Positions 53,278 through 62,127 of a stretch of DNA of 64,000 nucleotides are shown here, one piece after another. Both the position numbers and the translations under genes were made by a program. The notes below the pieces were generated by a model that was not told the DNA's origin, searched no databases, and saw only the letters and a list, made by a program, of their open reading frames with translations. Position 1 is the stretch's first letter; each line of letters starts with the position of its first letter. The stretch is from contig NZ_FUZA01000002.1 of assembly GCF_900167945.1 (NCBI RefSeq), positions 1,364,001-1,428,000 on the forward strand, in the 5' to 3' direction. The DNA is from Dyadobacter psychrophilus. Its GTDB lineage: Bacteria > Bacteroidota > Bacteroidia > Cytophagales > Spirosomataceae.

Positions 53278-55515
53278 TTATTCCCCAATGGATGAAACCA
53301 TGAAGTTAAGAAAATGAAAAACTTCTTCCTGACTTCTGATGTGGTTTCTGGCGGCTGAGAGGTCGTCCCCGATCTTGATCGTGTAAGCGGTTTCGGGCAA
53401 TGCTTCGAACATATCTTCGTCCGTTGTGTCATCGCCGATTGCCAGCACGAAATCATAGTTTCCGTTTTCAACGAAAGCCCGGGATGCGGTTCCTTTGTTA
53501 AATGCGGTCTTTTTAACTTCGACAACTTTGCTACCATCGATAACCTGCAAATTCAACTCGGGCTGGATATAGTTTTTGAGCTGCCAGAGCAACTCCTGTG
53601 CACGACGCTGCGCGTATTCTTTTTCGTCGGCAGTCCGGTAATGCCAGGCGAGTGAAGTTTCTTTTTCCTCTACAAAAGCGCCTGGGCACCTTTTGGCATA
53701 AATATCCATAATAGGCCGGATGCTTTCTTTCCAGTTTTCTTCATAACTCTCATTCAGGATCCATTCGTCGCTTCCCGTTGTGCGGATAAGCGCCCCATGT
53801 TCGGCAATGATATGAACAGGAAGATCCCTGAAAAGATTATCCAGAAAATATCGGTCACGCCCGCTAATGATAATAACGGTGTCCCTTTTTGCAATTTCGA
53901 GGATCAATTTCTTGACATCTTCGGAAACAATCGCCTTTGCGGGATCCGGCACAATCGGCGCCAGCGTTCCGTCGTAATCAAAAAACAAAATTCGGTTGGT
54001 TGCGGTTGCATAAGCATGACGGATTGCGTCGATGCCCTTATTGGTAAGAAACACCTGTCTCAGGCGTTCATGTTCTTGTTCAAGCATGGTCATTTGTGTA
54101 AAAAAATCTTCGGTCCACGCGAAAACGTCATAATCTTTGATCCGTTCACGCATGGCATCCATCCGTTTTGTCTGCTCTTCTTCCGGCATCTCAAAAGCAT
54201 TCTTAATCGCGTCAGCAATGTCCTGAATATCCAACGGGTTAATGATCAGCGCCTCGCCAAGTTCAGCGGCCGCGCCGGCCATTTCACTTAATATCAAAAC
54301 TCCCTTCCGATCTTTTCGGCTCGCTACATATTCCTTGCAAACCAGGTTCATCCCGTCCCGCACAGGGGTGATCAATGCAACGTCGCTCGCGGTGTACATT
54401 CCTACCAGTTCATGATAAGGCATGGAGCGATATTGATAAATGATCGGTTGCCAGTAAATGTTGCCGTAGTCTGCGTTAATCCGACCCACAGTCTGGTCGA
54501 TCTCGGATTTCATTTGCTGATATTGCTCAATAGTATCCCTTGAAGGAACTACAACCATTACAAAAGAAACCTTTTCATGCCACTCAGGATATCGTTCCAG
54601 GAACCGCTGAAAACCACGCAGCCGGTGAATAATGCCTTTGGAATAATCCAGCCGGTCGACTGAAAAAATGATTTTCTGGTTCAGGGACTGCCTCGCTTCA
54701 TTTCTTGCGTCTGCGACCATAGGATCGTCGTAGGCATCATTAAATTTGTCAAAGTCAACGCTGATCGGAAAGGAATCGACCTTTACGATCCGGTTGCTCA
54801 TATTAATGTAATGCAGCTTATTTCCATAACCCGACACGAGACGTGCTGCTTTGAGAAAATACTCTACGTAATCATTGGTATGAAACCCGACAACGTCCGC
54901 ACCCAATATCCCATCCACAATAGCTTTCCGCCAGGTAACCGGCAGCAAACGGAATAATTCAAATGATGGAAATGGAATGTGGAAGAAAAACCCAATCTTG
55001 TTGTCCGGATATTTCTGACGGATCATGTCAGGCAAGAGCATGAGCTGATAATCCTGAACCCAGACCACGTCGCCGGGCTGAATGATCTCATCTATTTTAT
55101 CAAAAAACAGCTTGTTAGCGATCTTGTAAGCTTCGAAGTAATCGTCGTCAAACCGCGCAAGTGAAGGGAAATAATGGCACAGCGGCCAAATCAGGTTGTT
55201 GCAGAAGCCTTCGTAATAATTCTCATTGACATCCTCCGGAATAAAGACCGGATGTGCCTGAAATTCATCATTGGCAAGCGACTGTCCTTCCAGTTCCTCC
55301 CTTGTATTTTCAGAAAAGCCGATCCACTGTATTTTTTCATTTGAACTAAAAACAGGGCCATTTTTATTCTTTACCAGTGACAGCACGGCCGAAACGAGGC
55401 CTCCTGAATTTTGGAATAATTGTGCCTGATCGTTTTCCCGAATGATCTTAAATGGCAATCGATAGGCTACAATAACTAATCTTCCAGTGCTTTTTTGTTG
55501 TTTTAAATTTTCCAT
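53278..55515 (-). CDS. Bifunctional trehalose-6-phosphate synthase / trehalose-6-phosphate phosphatase (OtsA-OtsB fusion)
   Basis: A 745-residue fusion. Residues 1-470 are a GT20 trehalose-6-phosphate synthase (VQDYQLMLLPDMIRQKYPDNKIGFFFHIPFPS; DRLDYSKGIIHRLRGF; LITPVRDGMNLVCKEYVA). Residues 500-745 are a HAD phosphatase with the nucleophile motif FFDYDGTLAP and the final GDDTTDEDMF. Together they make trehalose from UDP-glucose and glucose-6-phosphate, an osmo- and desiccation protectant. The fused form is common in Bacteroidota. It is the first gene of an operon with a Crp/Fnr regulator. Confidence 0.95.
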   Translation of the reverse strand: MENLKQQKSTGRLVIVAYRLPFKIIRENDQAQLFQNSGGLVSAVLSLVKNKNGPVFSSNEKIQWIGFSENTREELEGQSLANDEFQAHPVFIPEDVNENYYEGFCNNLIWPLCHYFPSLARFDDDYFEAYKIANKLFFDKIDEIIQPGDVVWVQDYQLMLLPDMIRQKYPDNKIGFFFHIPFPSFELFRLLPVTWRKAIVDGILGADVVGFHTNDYVEYFLKAARLVSGYGNKLHYINMSNRIVKVDSFPISVDFDKFNDAYDDPMVADARNEARQSLNQKIIFSVDRLDYSKGIIHRLRGFQRFLERYPEWHEKVSFVMVVVPSRDTIEQYQQMKSEIDQTVGRINADYGNIYWQPIIYQYRSMPYHELVGMYTASDVALITPVRDGMNLVCKEYVASRKDRKGVLILSEMAGAAAELGEALIINPLDIQDIADAIKNAFEMPEEEQTKRMDAMRERIKDYDVFAWTEDFFTQMTMLEQEHERLRQVFLTNKGIDAIRHAYATATNRILFFDYDGTLAPIVPDPAKAIVSEDVKKLILEIAKRDTVIIISGRDRYFLDNLFRDLPVHIIAEHGALIRTTGSDEWILNESYEENWKESIRPIMDIYAKRCPGAFVEEKETSLAWHYRTADEKEYAQRRAQELLWQLKNYIQPELNLQVIDGSKVVEVKKTAFNKGTASRAFVENGNYDFVLAIGDDTTDEDMFEALPETAYTIKIGDDLSAARNHIRSQEEVFHFLNFMVSSIGE

Positions 55516-55871
55516 AGAACCCTAATAAAACTAAAAAACCTATGCCAAGCACCATTTTCGGCCCATTGAAAATCAAAAATTTGATGTCGTCGGGATTTGT
55601 ATTAGCTTAGTGGCTGCAACCTCTTTCATCATTTTATCGGAACCGATTTATCGTGGCACCAGCTGTTAACAGTTGAGATGCAAGCAAATAATTTTGCTGT
55701 TTTCCATGAATTAAAGTGATGGCTGAACACAAATACAGGTGTGAAAACCTTAGATTAGTCTTGGACTACAATTGTGTAACCGCAGATTAATACTGTGCCA
55801 CTCTCTTGTTGTGGGTTGCGGGCGGTCAGCAATGGCCGCCATTTTTTGCCTAACCCTCTTACCTATTTTAA
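55516..55871. other. 356-bp divergent intergenic region with an orphan forward terminator
   Basis: Lies between the 5' ends of otsAB (reverse) and the TPR-HTH gene (forward). No credible ORF is seen. The only strong structure is the terminator-like hairpin at 55821-55847, with no forward gene before it. Either a small RNA ends here or the hairpin lies in the leader of the following gene. Confidence 0.45.
55821..55847 (+). terminator. Terminator-like hairpin upstream of the TPR-HTH gene
   Basis: Stem GGCGGTC / GGCCGCC (one T-G pair) with a 6-nt loop, followed by ATTTTTTG. It ends 24 nt before the next start codon. Confidence 0.6.
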
Positions 55872-57584
55872 ATGAAACGCATTTTCAGTCGATGTTTCAT
55901 TGCCCTATGTCTCCTTATTTCAGCGCTTTCCGCCGAGGCCCAGTTTAACAACATTATAAATAAAACCCACGCTGAACGTTACACAAACTTACGCCAGATC
56001 ATTGACGTGGCCATTAACAGCGGTAAATGGGCTGATGGCTTTCAATCTCTGAAAACCTTGAAACAGGTTGCGATCAAGCACCATGACGACGATTTAGTTT
56101 TGGAAGCCGAGCTAATGTGGATCATGCTCGACCGGGAAGCACATAAGGAAGCGAAAAAGAAGCACATCCTTGCTTTGAAAGCGCTGATCGCCAGGTCGCA
56201 GAAAGAAGGAAATATGCAGATCTACATTCGTTCACGACGATTTCTTGCACATTTCTATTGGTATGAAACCAAAAACTACGAGCGCGCATTTGAGGAATAT
56301 CTTGCAATACATCCGCTATTAAGGAAAATTTCGGAAAAGGATTTTCCTGAGAAAGCTTATTTCCTCTCCCAGATCGGCGAAGCATATTATTTCTTTTCGG
56401 ATTATACCAATGCGATCAATTTCTCACGCGAAGCATTGATGGTCGATGTGATCCCGGATCACCGCGGGGTGCATAACCTGGCCATGAACACTATTAGCCT
56501 GAGTTATATGAAAACGGATATGCTCAATTCCGCAGATGTGTATTCCAAAAAGATATTGCAAAATGTTGGCATCGGCGATTATGCTGTCTGGAAAGGCATC
56601 GCGCAAGGAAACCTCGGGCGAACAGCTTACCTCCGCGGAAAATATACCGAAGCAGTTCCGCTTTTGGAAGCTTGTATTGAGAGAGCTGTCATTATATCGG
56701 ACCATACCCAGGCTGCGGCGGCGCTAACCCTGCTCTCGGACATTTACTTCCGGCAAAACAACATCAGCAAGGCAGAAAAAACCATTCACGAAGCCAGGAA
56801 ATATGTTGGCCTTTCCAGAATAAAGCAGCCACTAGAACTGCTTTACCAGGTTTTCGGGAAGGTTAATGCGGCAAAAGGCAATTTTGCCCTCACCAACATT
56901 TATCTGGATTCAGCTACAATTACGCACAATGCCTTTGAAAAGGACTTCAATTCGATGCAAATGCTGCGGGCAAGTGAAAGATCGCAATTACAGGCACACC
57001 GGTCTGATATGGAACGCGTTGCGGCAGAAAAGCAGATCAAAACACTGGAACGTAATATCCTGCTGACGCTTGTGCTGCTGCTGCTCATGGTGGCCTTATA
57101 TTTTTACAAAACCTATTACTACAAATCGCGCGAAAAGCAGCGGATTATCAATGATCAGCTGAAAAAAGCCGAGCAGGAACTCACCTTCGCAACGATCCAG
57201 CTCGAAGAATTTACGAGAAGCATTTCTGAAAAAAACCTTCTGGTGGAAGAGCTAAGTGTCCGTTATGGCATAAATGAGAGCGAGGAAACGGTGCTGGAAT
57301 TGCAAAAGATCACCATCCTTACCGACGAACAATGGGAATATTTCAGAAGCCTTTTTGAAAAAATCCACGTAGGTTATTTAGCGAGGTTGAGGACAAAACT
57401 GCCCGGCCTCACCCCTGCCGAAACCCGGTTCATGGCCCTGGCCAAACTCAATCTCACCTACAAAGAAATGGCAAGTACGCTCGGAATTTCTGTCCAGAGT
57501 GTCCGCGTGATCCGTCACAGGATCCGTAAAAAACTCAATCTCCCGGAAGATGCCGATTTGAAAGATGTGGTGTCTACAATCTGA
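55872..57584 (+). CDS. Membrane-bound TPR protein with C-terminal LuxR-type helix-turn-helix
   Basis: A 570-residue protein. An N-terminal signal (CFIALCLLISALSAEAQ) is followed by TPR-like helices up to about residue 375, which should lie in the periplasm. One membrane helix follows (about 396-414, LLTLVLLLLMVALYFY), then a cytoplasmic coiled coil (about 420-475). The C-terminal helix-turn-helix is LTPAETRFMALAKLNLTYKEMASTLGISVQSVRVIRHRIRKKL. This architecture is a known one-component regulator design in Bacteroidota. It senses something outside and binds DNA inside. The signal and targets are unknown. Confidence 0.85.
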   Translation: MKRIFSRCFIALCLLISALSAEAQFNNIINKTHAERYTNLRQIIDVAINSGKWADGFQSLKTLKQVAIKHHDDDLVLEAELMWIMLDREAHKEAKKKHILALKALIARSQKEGNMQIYIRSRRFLAHFYWYETKNYERAFEEYLAIHPLLRKISEKDFPEKAYFLSQIGEAYYFFSDYTNAINFSREALMVDVIPDHRGVHNLAMNTISLSYMKTDMLNSADVYSKKILQNVGIGDYAVWKGIAQGNLGRTAYLRGKYTEAVPLLEACIERAVIISDHTQAAAALTLLSDIYFRQNNISKAEKTIHEARKYVGLSRIKQPLELLYQVFGKVNAAKGNFALTNIYLDSATITHNAFEKDFNSMQMLRASERSQLQAHRSDMERVAAEKQIKTLERNILLTLVLLLLMVALYFYKTYYYKSREKQRIINDQLKKAEQELTFATIQLEEFTRSISEKNLLVEELSVRYGINESEETVLELQKITILTDEQWEYFRSLFEKIHVGYLARLRTKLPGLTPAETRFMALAKLNLTYKEMASTLGISVQSVRVIRHRIRKKLNLPEDADLKDVVSTI

Positions 57585-57667
57585 CGGAATAGTGCAAAAA
57601 TTTCGTTCGATCGTAACTATCAAGCTATCAAGCGATTTCAAATTGGAATGTTTTTGGAATGCCCCTA

Positions 57668-57700
57668 TTTGATGACTGAGCAGAGATATTTCTACATTTG
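57668..57700 (+). promoter_or_regulatory. Consensus Bacteroidota promoter upstream of the small membrane-protein ORF
   Basis: TTTG at 57668-57671, a 21-nt spacer and TACATTTG at 57693-57700, matching TTTG/TAnnTTTG exactly in both boxes. It lies 29 nt before the ATG at 57730. Confidence 0.65.
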
Positions 57701-57729
57701 AATCGTTAGACATCTTCTTTGTGAAATCC

Positions 57730-57888
57730 ATGCGACTGGTTAAGTACAAGTATTTCTTTTTGCAATCTTTCCTGCTTATTCTCTTATTGATCCTTTCAGT
57801 TTGCCGGTGGCACAGCGGACAAGTGGGAAACGCCCAGAAAAAATCTCGGATGCACCAAGTGATGTCTCAACAACTTAGCGCACGCTAA
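57730..57888 (+). CDS. Predicted 52-residue single-pass membrane protein
   Basis: The ORF encodes MRLVKYKYFFLQSFLLILL, then LILSVCRWHSGQVGNAQKKS and RMHQVMSQQLSAR. The basic N-terminus, one hydrophobic helix (about residues 9-25) and a basic, Gln-rich tail suggest a small inner-membrane protein with the tail on one side, or a cleaved signal peptide with a short secreted tail. It sits between a perfect consensus promoter and a strong terminator. It is too short for standard ORF cut-offs. An in-frame GTG at 57721 would add three residues. I do not recognise a family. Coding status rests on context. Confidence 0.5.
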   Translation: MRLVKYKYFFLQSFLLILLLILSVCRWHSGQVGNAQKKSRMHQVMSQQLSAR

Positions 57889-57909
57889 GCCCTCCTCATC
57901 TTATTTTAC

Positions 57910-57955
57910 AAAAGCACCAGCAATAGAACCGCGTTCCTCTTGCTGGTGCTTTTTA
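57910..57955. terminator. Bidirectional terminator between the small ORF and the RND gene
   Basis: Perfect 14-bp stem AAAAGCACCAGCAA / TTGCTGGTGCTTTT with a 16-nt loop and T runs on both strands. Confidence 0.88.
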
Positions 57956-57980
57956 ATTTTTATTGAAACTTGCTCAATAT

Positions 57981-60900
57981 TTAAAACTCAGGTTCCAAAA
58001 CCGCCTCTTCTTTTGCCACGTGCTCAATGGACGGCGGCAAAAGCTTATACATGACAGGCGTTACCAGCCTGGATAGCAATGTTGAGCTGATCAATCCACC
58101 AATCAGGACCAGTGCAAGCGGTGAGTAAAGTGCGCTATATTCGATCACAAGCGGTAATAACCCGCCAATTGCTGTCATGGAAGTCAGCAATATGGGTACA
58201 AACCGTATTTCCCCTGCCTCAATAATCGCTTCTTCAATTCCCATTCCCTGCGCGCGCAACTGGTTGGTAAAATCGACCACTAGCAAGGAATTTTTCACTT
58301 CAATCCCGACCAACGCAATGAAACCGATCGTAGCCGTAAATGAAAGCGTTTCGCCTGTCAGAAAAAGCATAGCCAGACCGCCAACAATGCCTAGCGGGAT
58401 CACAGAAAGCACGATCAGGATGCTTTTAAATGTTTTGAATTCAAGAATTAAAACGCCCAGGAAGCCAAATATGGTCACCAGAATGATCAAGCCGAGGCCG
58501 CCGAAGCTTTCTTCCTGGCTCTCCTTTTCACCTGCAACCGTAAATGTCTGGCCTTTTTCAAACTTAAACTGGCCTAACTTGGCAGTGATATCCTCATTCA
58601 TGCGCTGCACATTATAACCCGGCTTTACAAAGGACGAAACGGTCACGTAACGATCCTTATCGTAGTGGCGAATCTGGTTTGGTGAGCTTTCGAACGCAAT
58701 GGTTGCCACGTTTTTCAAAGGAATGTTGGCACCGGATGCAGACGTCACATATAATTTATCAAAAACACCATAATCCTGGATCGCTGCATTCCGCGACACA
58801 GAAACATTCACATTGTAATTATCCGCCTTTCCAACATCCTCCCGATAAGTCGCAACATTCAGTCCTGCTGCGCCTAACCGTACTGTACGATCAATGTCAG
58901 CCGACGAAATGCCCAGCGTTCCGGCCTTCTGCTTGTTTATGTTCACTTTCAGGTCCGTGGGCTGCACTTGCAAAGGATTGTTGACGTAAATTGTGCCTTC
59001 CGTTTTGCTCAGCATATCGGCGACCCTGAAAGCTGTTTTACGCAGGTCGTCCAGATTTTCGCCGTAAATGCGGTAAGCCAGCGGCGCTTCGATCAATGGT
59101 CCCTGCTCAAAATCCTTCACCTTAATCTCTGCTCCCGGATAACGCTCCAATTTCTTCCTCAACCGCTCGATAACCTCCACTTTTTCTTCGGTTTCAAGCC
59201 CCTCAACCTGCACGAAGATCTCGGCAAAATTCTCACTTTCGTTGCGCTGGATTACATTATAATAAACTCTTGGATTTCCTTTTCCAACATTGGTCGCGAA
59301 GGAAGTGATTAAAGGTTCCTCTTTCAAAATCCCTTCCACATAGCGAGTAACCTGATTTGTTTTTTTCAAATTCGTACCCTGCGGCGTTTCAATGTCGATC
59401 AGGAACATGGGCTTTTCTGATTTTGGAAATAAGCTGTTACCAATCAACGGAACAAGCGCCAGTGAGCCCGCAAAGATCAAACCTGCCAGCACCAATGTTG
59501 TAGCAGGCCACTTTAATGCCTTGTCCAGGAGACTTCCGTAGGTTTTGTGAATGCCTTTCTTCATGCCGCGAAGCAAAAAGTTACCCTCCGCGCTTGCATG
59601 TTTTTTCAAAAGAATGCTGGATAAAAAAGGAACAATCGTCAGCGACACGAGCATCGATGCGAAAACTGTGGTAATTACGGAAAGAGGCAGACTCCTGATA
59701 AAATCCCCTGCTCCCTCAGGTAGGAAAACCAGCGGGAGAAAAGCAAAAATCAGTAAAATTGTGCAGCCTACGACCGCCATTCCGATCTGGGAAGAAGCTT
59801 TCACAGCTGCCTCGACCCGGCCATAGCCCATACGTAAATAGCGTTCAATGTTCTCCACAACCACAATGCTGTCGTCCACCAGGATCCCCAGTGCCACGAT
59901 CATCCCCACAATGCTGAGCTGGTTAATGTTATAACCCAGTAAATTCATCATTGTAAGCCCTATACTGAGCGAAAGCGGGATCGAGATCATCACCACAACC
60001 GACGCCCGGGATCCCAGCGGCAGCAACGTGAGCAAAACGAGCAGGATAGCAATGCCAAAATCCCTTGCGAAATGCGACAGACGATGGTCGACGCTTTTGG
60101 CCTGATCAAAAACTTTGACCAGCTCAATGTTCGCAGGAAGTTCCTTTTCAAAATTTGCAACAACGGGCAAAACCTGGTCCTGAACCGCGATAATGTTCTC
60201 GCCCTCTTTTTGACTAACATTCACAAAACTGCACCGGAACCCGTTCAACCTTGTAATGTGCGTCTCGTCCTCGTAACCCAGCTTTACATCCGCAACATCT
60301 TTGAGATACACTACTTTTCCTCCGGATGTAGAAACCACCGTATTCGCCACCTCGTCCAGCGTGCGGTAATTGCCGCTCGTTTTAATGTTCAGCTTTTTGG
60401 TTGCCATACTTATGCTGCCGCCGGGAATGTTGACATTCTCGCTCTGCAATGCACTGATGACCTGATTCTGTGTCAGCTTTTGCTGTGCGATCTTTTCAAG
60501 GTTCAGGCTGACATTCACCTGGCGTTCCGGAAAGCCGGCATAGTCCACCTTTTTCAAGGATTTGATCTTTTCAAGACGTTCCTTAAATTCCTTGGAATAC
60601 CTTTTCAACTGCGCATAGGAGGCGTTTTCGCTGATGAGCGCATACTGATAAATGCTCACGTCGGAGGGAATCTGTTTGTTGATCCGAATGTCGTTAATGT
60701 CCGCCGGGAGGCTGTTTCTCAGGCTATTAATCTCACGCACAAGCTCCTGATACTTGTCGTCGGGATTAGAGCTGTATTTGTACTGCACCTGCATCACGGC
60801 AAGTCCGTCGCGAATGTCGGTGATCACGTGCTTCATGTCGTCGAGCTCGTTGATCTTTTTCTCCATGGGATCCACCACAAGCTGTTCCATGTCTTTGGGA

Positions 60901-61064
60901 CTTGCGCCGGGATAAACGATCACGACCGTAAACTGGGGCGGATGAATGTCAGGGTCTTCGCTGCGCGGCATCGTAAAGAGCGAATACACGCCCAGCGCCA
61001 GCACAGCCATGAAAATCACCAGCGTAAACTGGTAATTTTTGACAGCAAATTCAGGTAATTTCAT
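57981..61064 (-). CDS. RND efflux transporter, inner-membrane permease
   Basis: A 1027-residue proton-driven pump of the AcrB/RND type. An N-terminal membrane helix (NYQFTLVIFMAVLALGVYSLF) is followed by porter domains, the family motif GMIVALGILVDDSIVVVENIERYL (proton-relay Asp pair in helix 4), a second porter half, and the C-terminal membrane block (FIALVGIEVKNSLLVVDFTNQL). Together with the adaptor and TolC-like genes it should form a tripartite pump. Substrate not evident; sequence style is of the multidrug/lipid type rather than the heavy-metal CusA type. It is the last gene of the operon, 18 nt after the adaptor gene. Confidence 0.94.
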   Translation of the reverse strand: MKLPEFAVKNYQFTLVIFMAVLALGVYSLFTMPRSEDPDIHPPQFTVVIVYPGASPKDMEQLVVDPMEKKINELDDMKHVITDIRDGLAVMQVQYKYSSNPDDKYQELVREINSLRNSLPADINDIRINKQIPSDVSIYQYALISENASYAQLKRYSKEFKERLEKIKSLKKVDYAGFPERQVNVSLNLEKIAQQKLTQNQVISALQSENVNIPGGSISMATKKLNIKTSGNYRTLDEVANTVVSTSGGKVVYLKDVADVKLGYEDETHITRLNGFRCSFVNVSQKEGENIIAVQDQVLPVVANFEKELPANIELVKVFDQAKSVDHRLSHFARDFGIAILLVLLTLLPLGSRASVVVMISIPLSLSIGLTMMNLLGYNINQLSIVGMIVALGILVDDSIVVVENIERYLRMGYGRVEAAVKASSQIGMAVVGCTILLIFAFLPLVFLPEGAGDFIRSLPLSVITTVFASMLVSLTIVPFLSSILLKKHASAEGNFLLRGMKKGIHKTYGSLLDKALKWPATTLVLAGLIFAGSLALVPLIGNSLFPKSEKPMFLIDIETPQGTNLKKTNQVTRYVEGILKEEPLITSFATNVGKGNPRVYYNVIQRNESENFAEIFVQVEGLETEEKVEVIERLRKKLERYPGAEIKVKDFEQGPLIEAPLAYRIYGENLDDLRKTAFRVADMLSKTEGTIYVNNPLQVQPTDLKVNINKQKAGTLGISSADIDRTVRLGAAGLNVATYREDVGKADNYNVNVSVSRNAAIQDYGVFDKLYVTSASGANIPLKNVATIAFESSPNQIRHYDKDRYVTVSSFVKPGYNVQRMNEDITAKLGQFKFEKGQTFTVAGEKESQEESFGGLGLIILVTIFGFLGVLILEFKTFKSILIVLSVIPLGIVGGLAMLFLTGETLSFTATIGFIALVGIEVKNSLLVVDFTNQLRAQGMGIEEAIIEAGEIRFVPILLTSMTAIGGLLPLVIEYSALYSPLALVLIGGLISSTLLSRLVTPVMYKLLPPSIEHVAKEEAVLEPEF

Positions 61065-61082
61065 AACGTAGTGATTTGAATG

Positions 61083-62120
61083 TTACTGGACAATTTTAAT
61101 CGCCGAACCATCTGCCAGATATGCCGAACCTTCCCGGATAATCTTTGCTCCCGCATCAACTCCTGAAAGAATGAAAGCCTTCTCCCCTTCCAGAAAAGCA
61201 ATTTTGACCTGCTTTTTTAAAGCCTTACCGTTATCTGCCACAAACACAAATGCGCTGTCGCTCTCACCTTCGATCAATGCATCCATCGGCACCGAAATCA
61301 TTTCTGTTTTCTGTTTTGGATAAATACTTACTTTGGCAAAAAGGCCGTTAGCCAGCTTTGCGGGCTGCTTATCCAGCCTGATTTCTGCCTGATACAGCCC
61401 CGAACCGGCGTCGCTGCCTTGGGAAAGTGTGGCTATGCTTCCTGAAAAAGTCTGCGGATAAGCATCAAAAACGATCTCCGCTTTTTCACCTCCCTTCAAT
61501 TTTGTCCAGTCCTTATCCGTAAGGCCGCATTTGATTACCCAGTCCTTATTGCTTGTACTGCTTATGAAAAGCACGGGCGTGCCGCCTTCCACCTGTTCTC
61601 CCGCATTCTGCAGCTTTTGAATAACAACACCGTCAGTGGTCGCGTATATTTTGGCCTGCAAAAGATTGAAACGGACTATTTCCAATTGCTTTTCAGCAAC
61701 ATTCAGTGAAGTAAGGCTGTTTTCCAACTGCTCTTTGGTGTTCACACTGTCGCGAAACAGGTTTTGCGTGCGCTGGGCATCGCGCTTGGCTTTCAGGAAA
61801 TTTTCTTCCGCCTGTGCCATTTGTGCGGCGATCTCTGTTGCATTCAGTGTTGCTAAAAGCTGCCCTCTCCGCACCCTATCTCCTTCTTTCACCAAAACTG
61901 CTTGTATAATCCCTCCGATCTTAAAGGAAAGATGTGCTTCGTTTTCGGAACCCAGCAAGCCCGAAGTTTGCACTGGCTGCGACTGTGTTAATGCCGCTGA
62001 ACTGATAATTTTCACCGGAATGGTCGAGTCTGTTTCTTCAACCTTCTTTTCTTCTTTACACGCGCCCAAGGCTGCCAAAAGCAGAGCCAGGATGATGCTT
62101 GTTTTGATCGTTTTTTTCAT
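61083..62120 (-). CDS. RND efflux periplasmic adaptor (membrane fusion lipoprotein)
   Basis: A 345-residue lipoprotein, taking the ATG at 62120 (MKKTIKTSIILALLLAALGAC). That ATG starts a signal peptide with lipobox LGAC, while the ATG at 62222 lies within the tolC gene. The order is barrel-hybrid motif (SFKIGGIIQAVLVKEGDRVRRGQLLATL), a coiled-coil hairpin (about 90-150), a second lipoyl half (IYATTDGVVIQKLQNAGEQV) and the beta-barrel domain. It bridges the permease and the TolC-like channel. It starts 7 nt after the tolC stop. Confidence 0.92.
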   Translation of the reverse strand: MKKTIKTSIILALLLAALGACKEEKKVEETDSTIPVKIISSAALTQSQPVQTSGLLGSENEAHLSFKIGGIIQAVLVKEGDRVRRGQLLATLNATEIAAQMAQAEENFLKAKRDAQRTQNLFRDSVNTKEQLENSLTSLNVAEKQLEIVRFNLLQAKIYATTDGVVIQKLQNAGEQVEGGTPVLFISSTSNKDWVIKCGLTDKDWTKLKGGEKAEIVFDAYPQTFSGSIATLSQGSDAGSGLYQAEIRLDKQPAKLANGLFAKVSIYPKQKTEMISVPMDALIEGESDSAFVFVADNGKALKKQVKIAFLEGEKAFILSGVDAGAKIIREGSAYLADGSAIKIVQ

Positions 62121-62127
62121 GGCATTT

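Larger units (their letters stand above)
57585..57980. other. 396-bp intergenic region holding a complete mini-transcription unit
   Basis: Between the TPR-HTH gene and the convergent RND gene. It contains a consensus promoter (57668-57700), a 52-codon ORF (57730-57888) and a terminator (57910-57955), described separately. Confidence 0.6.

Noticed and set aside
60072..61058. A 328-codon forward ORF opposite the RND permease
   Set aside because: Mirror frame of a conserved transporter; composition is not protein-like and there are no family motifs.
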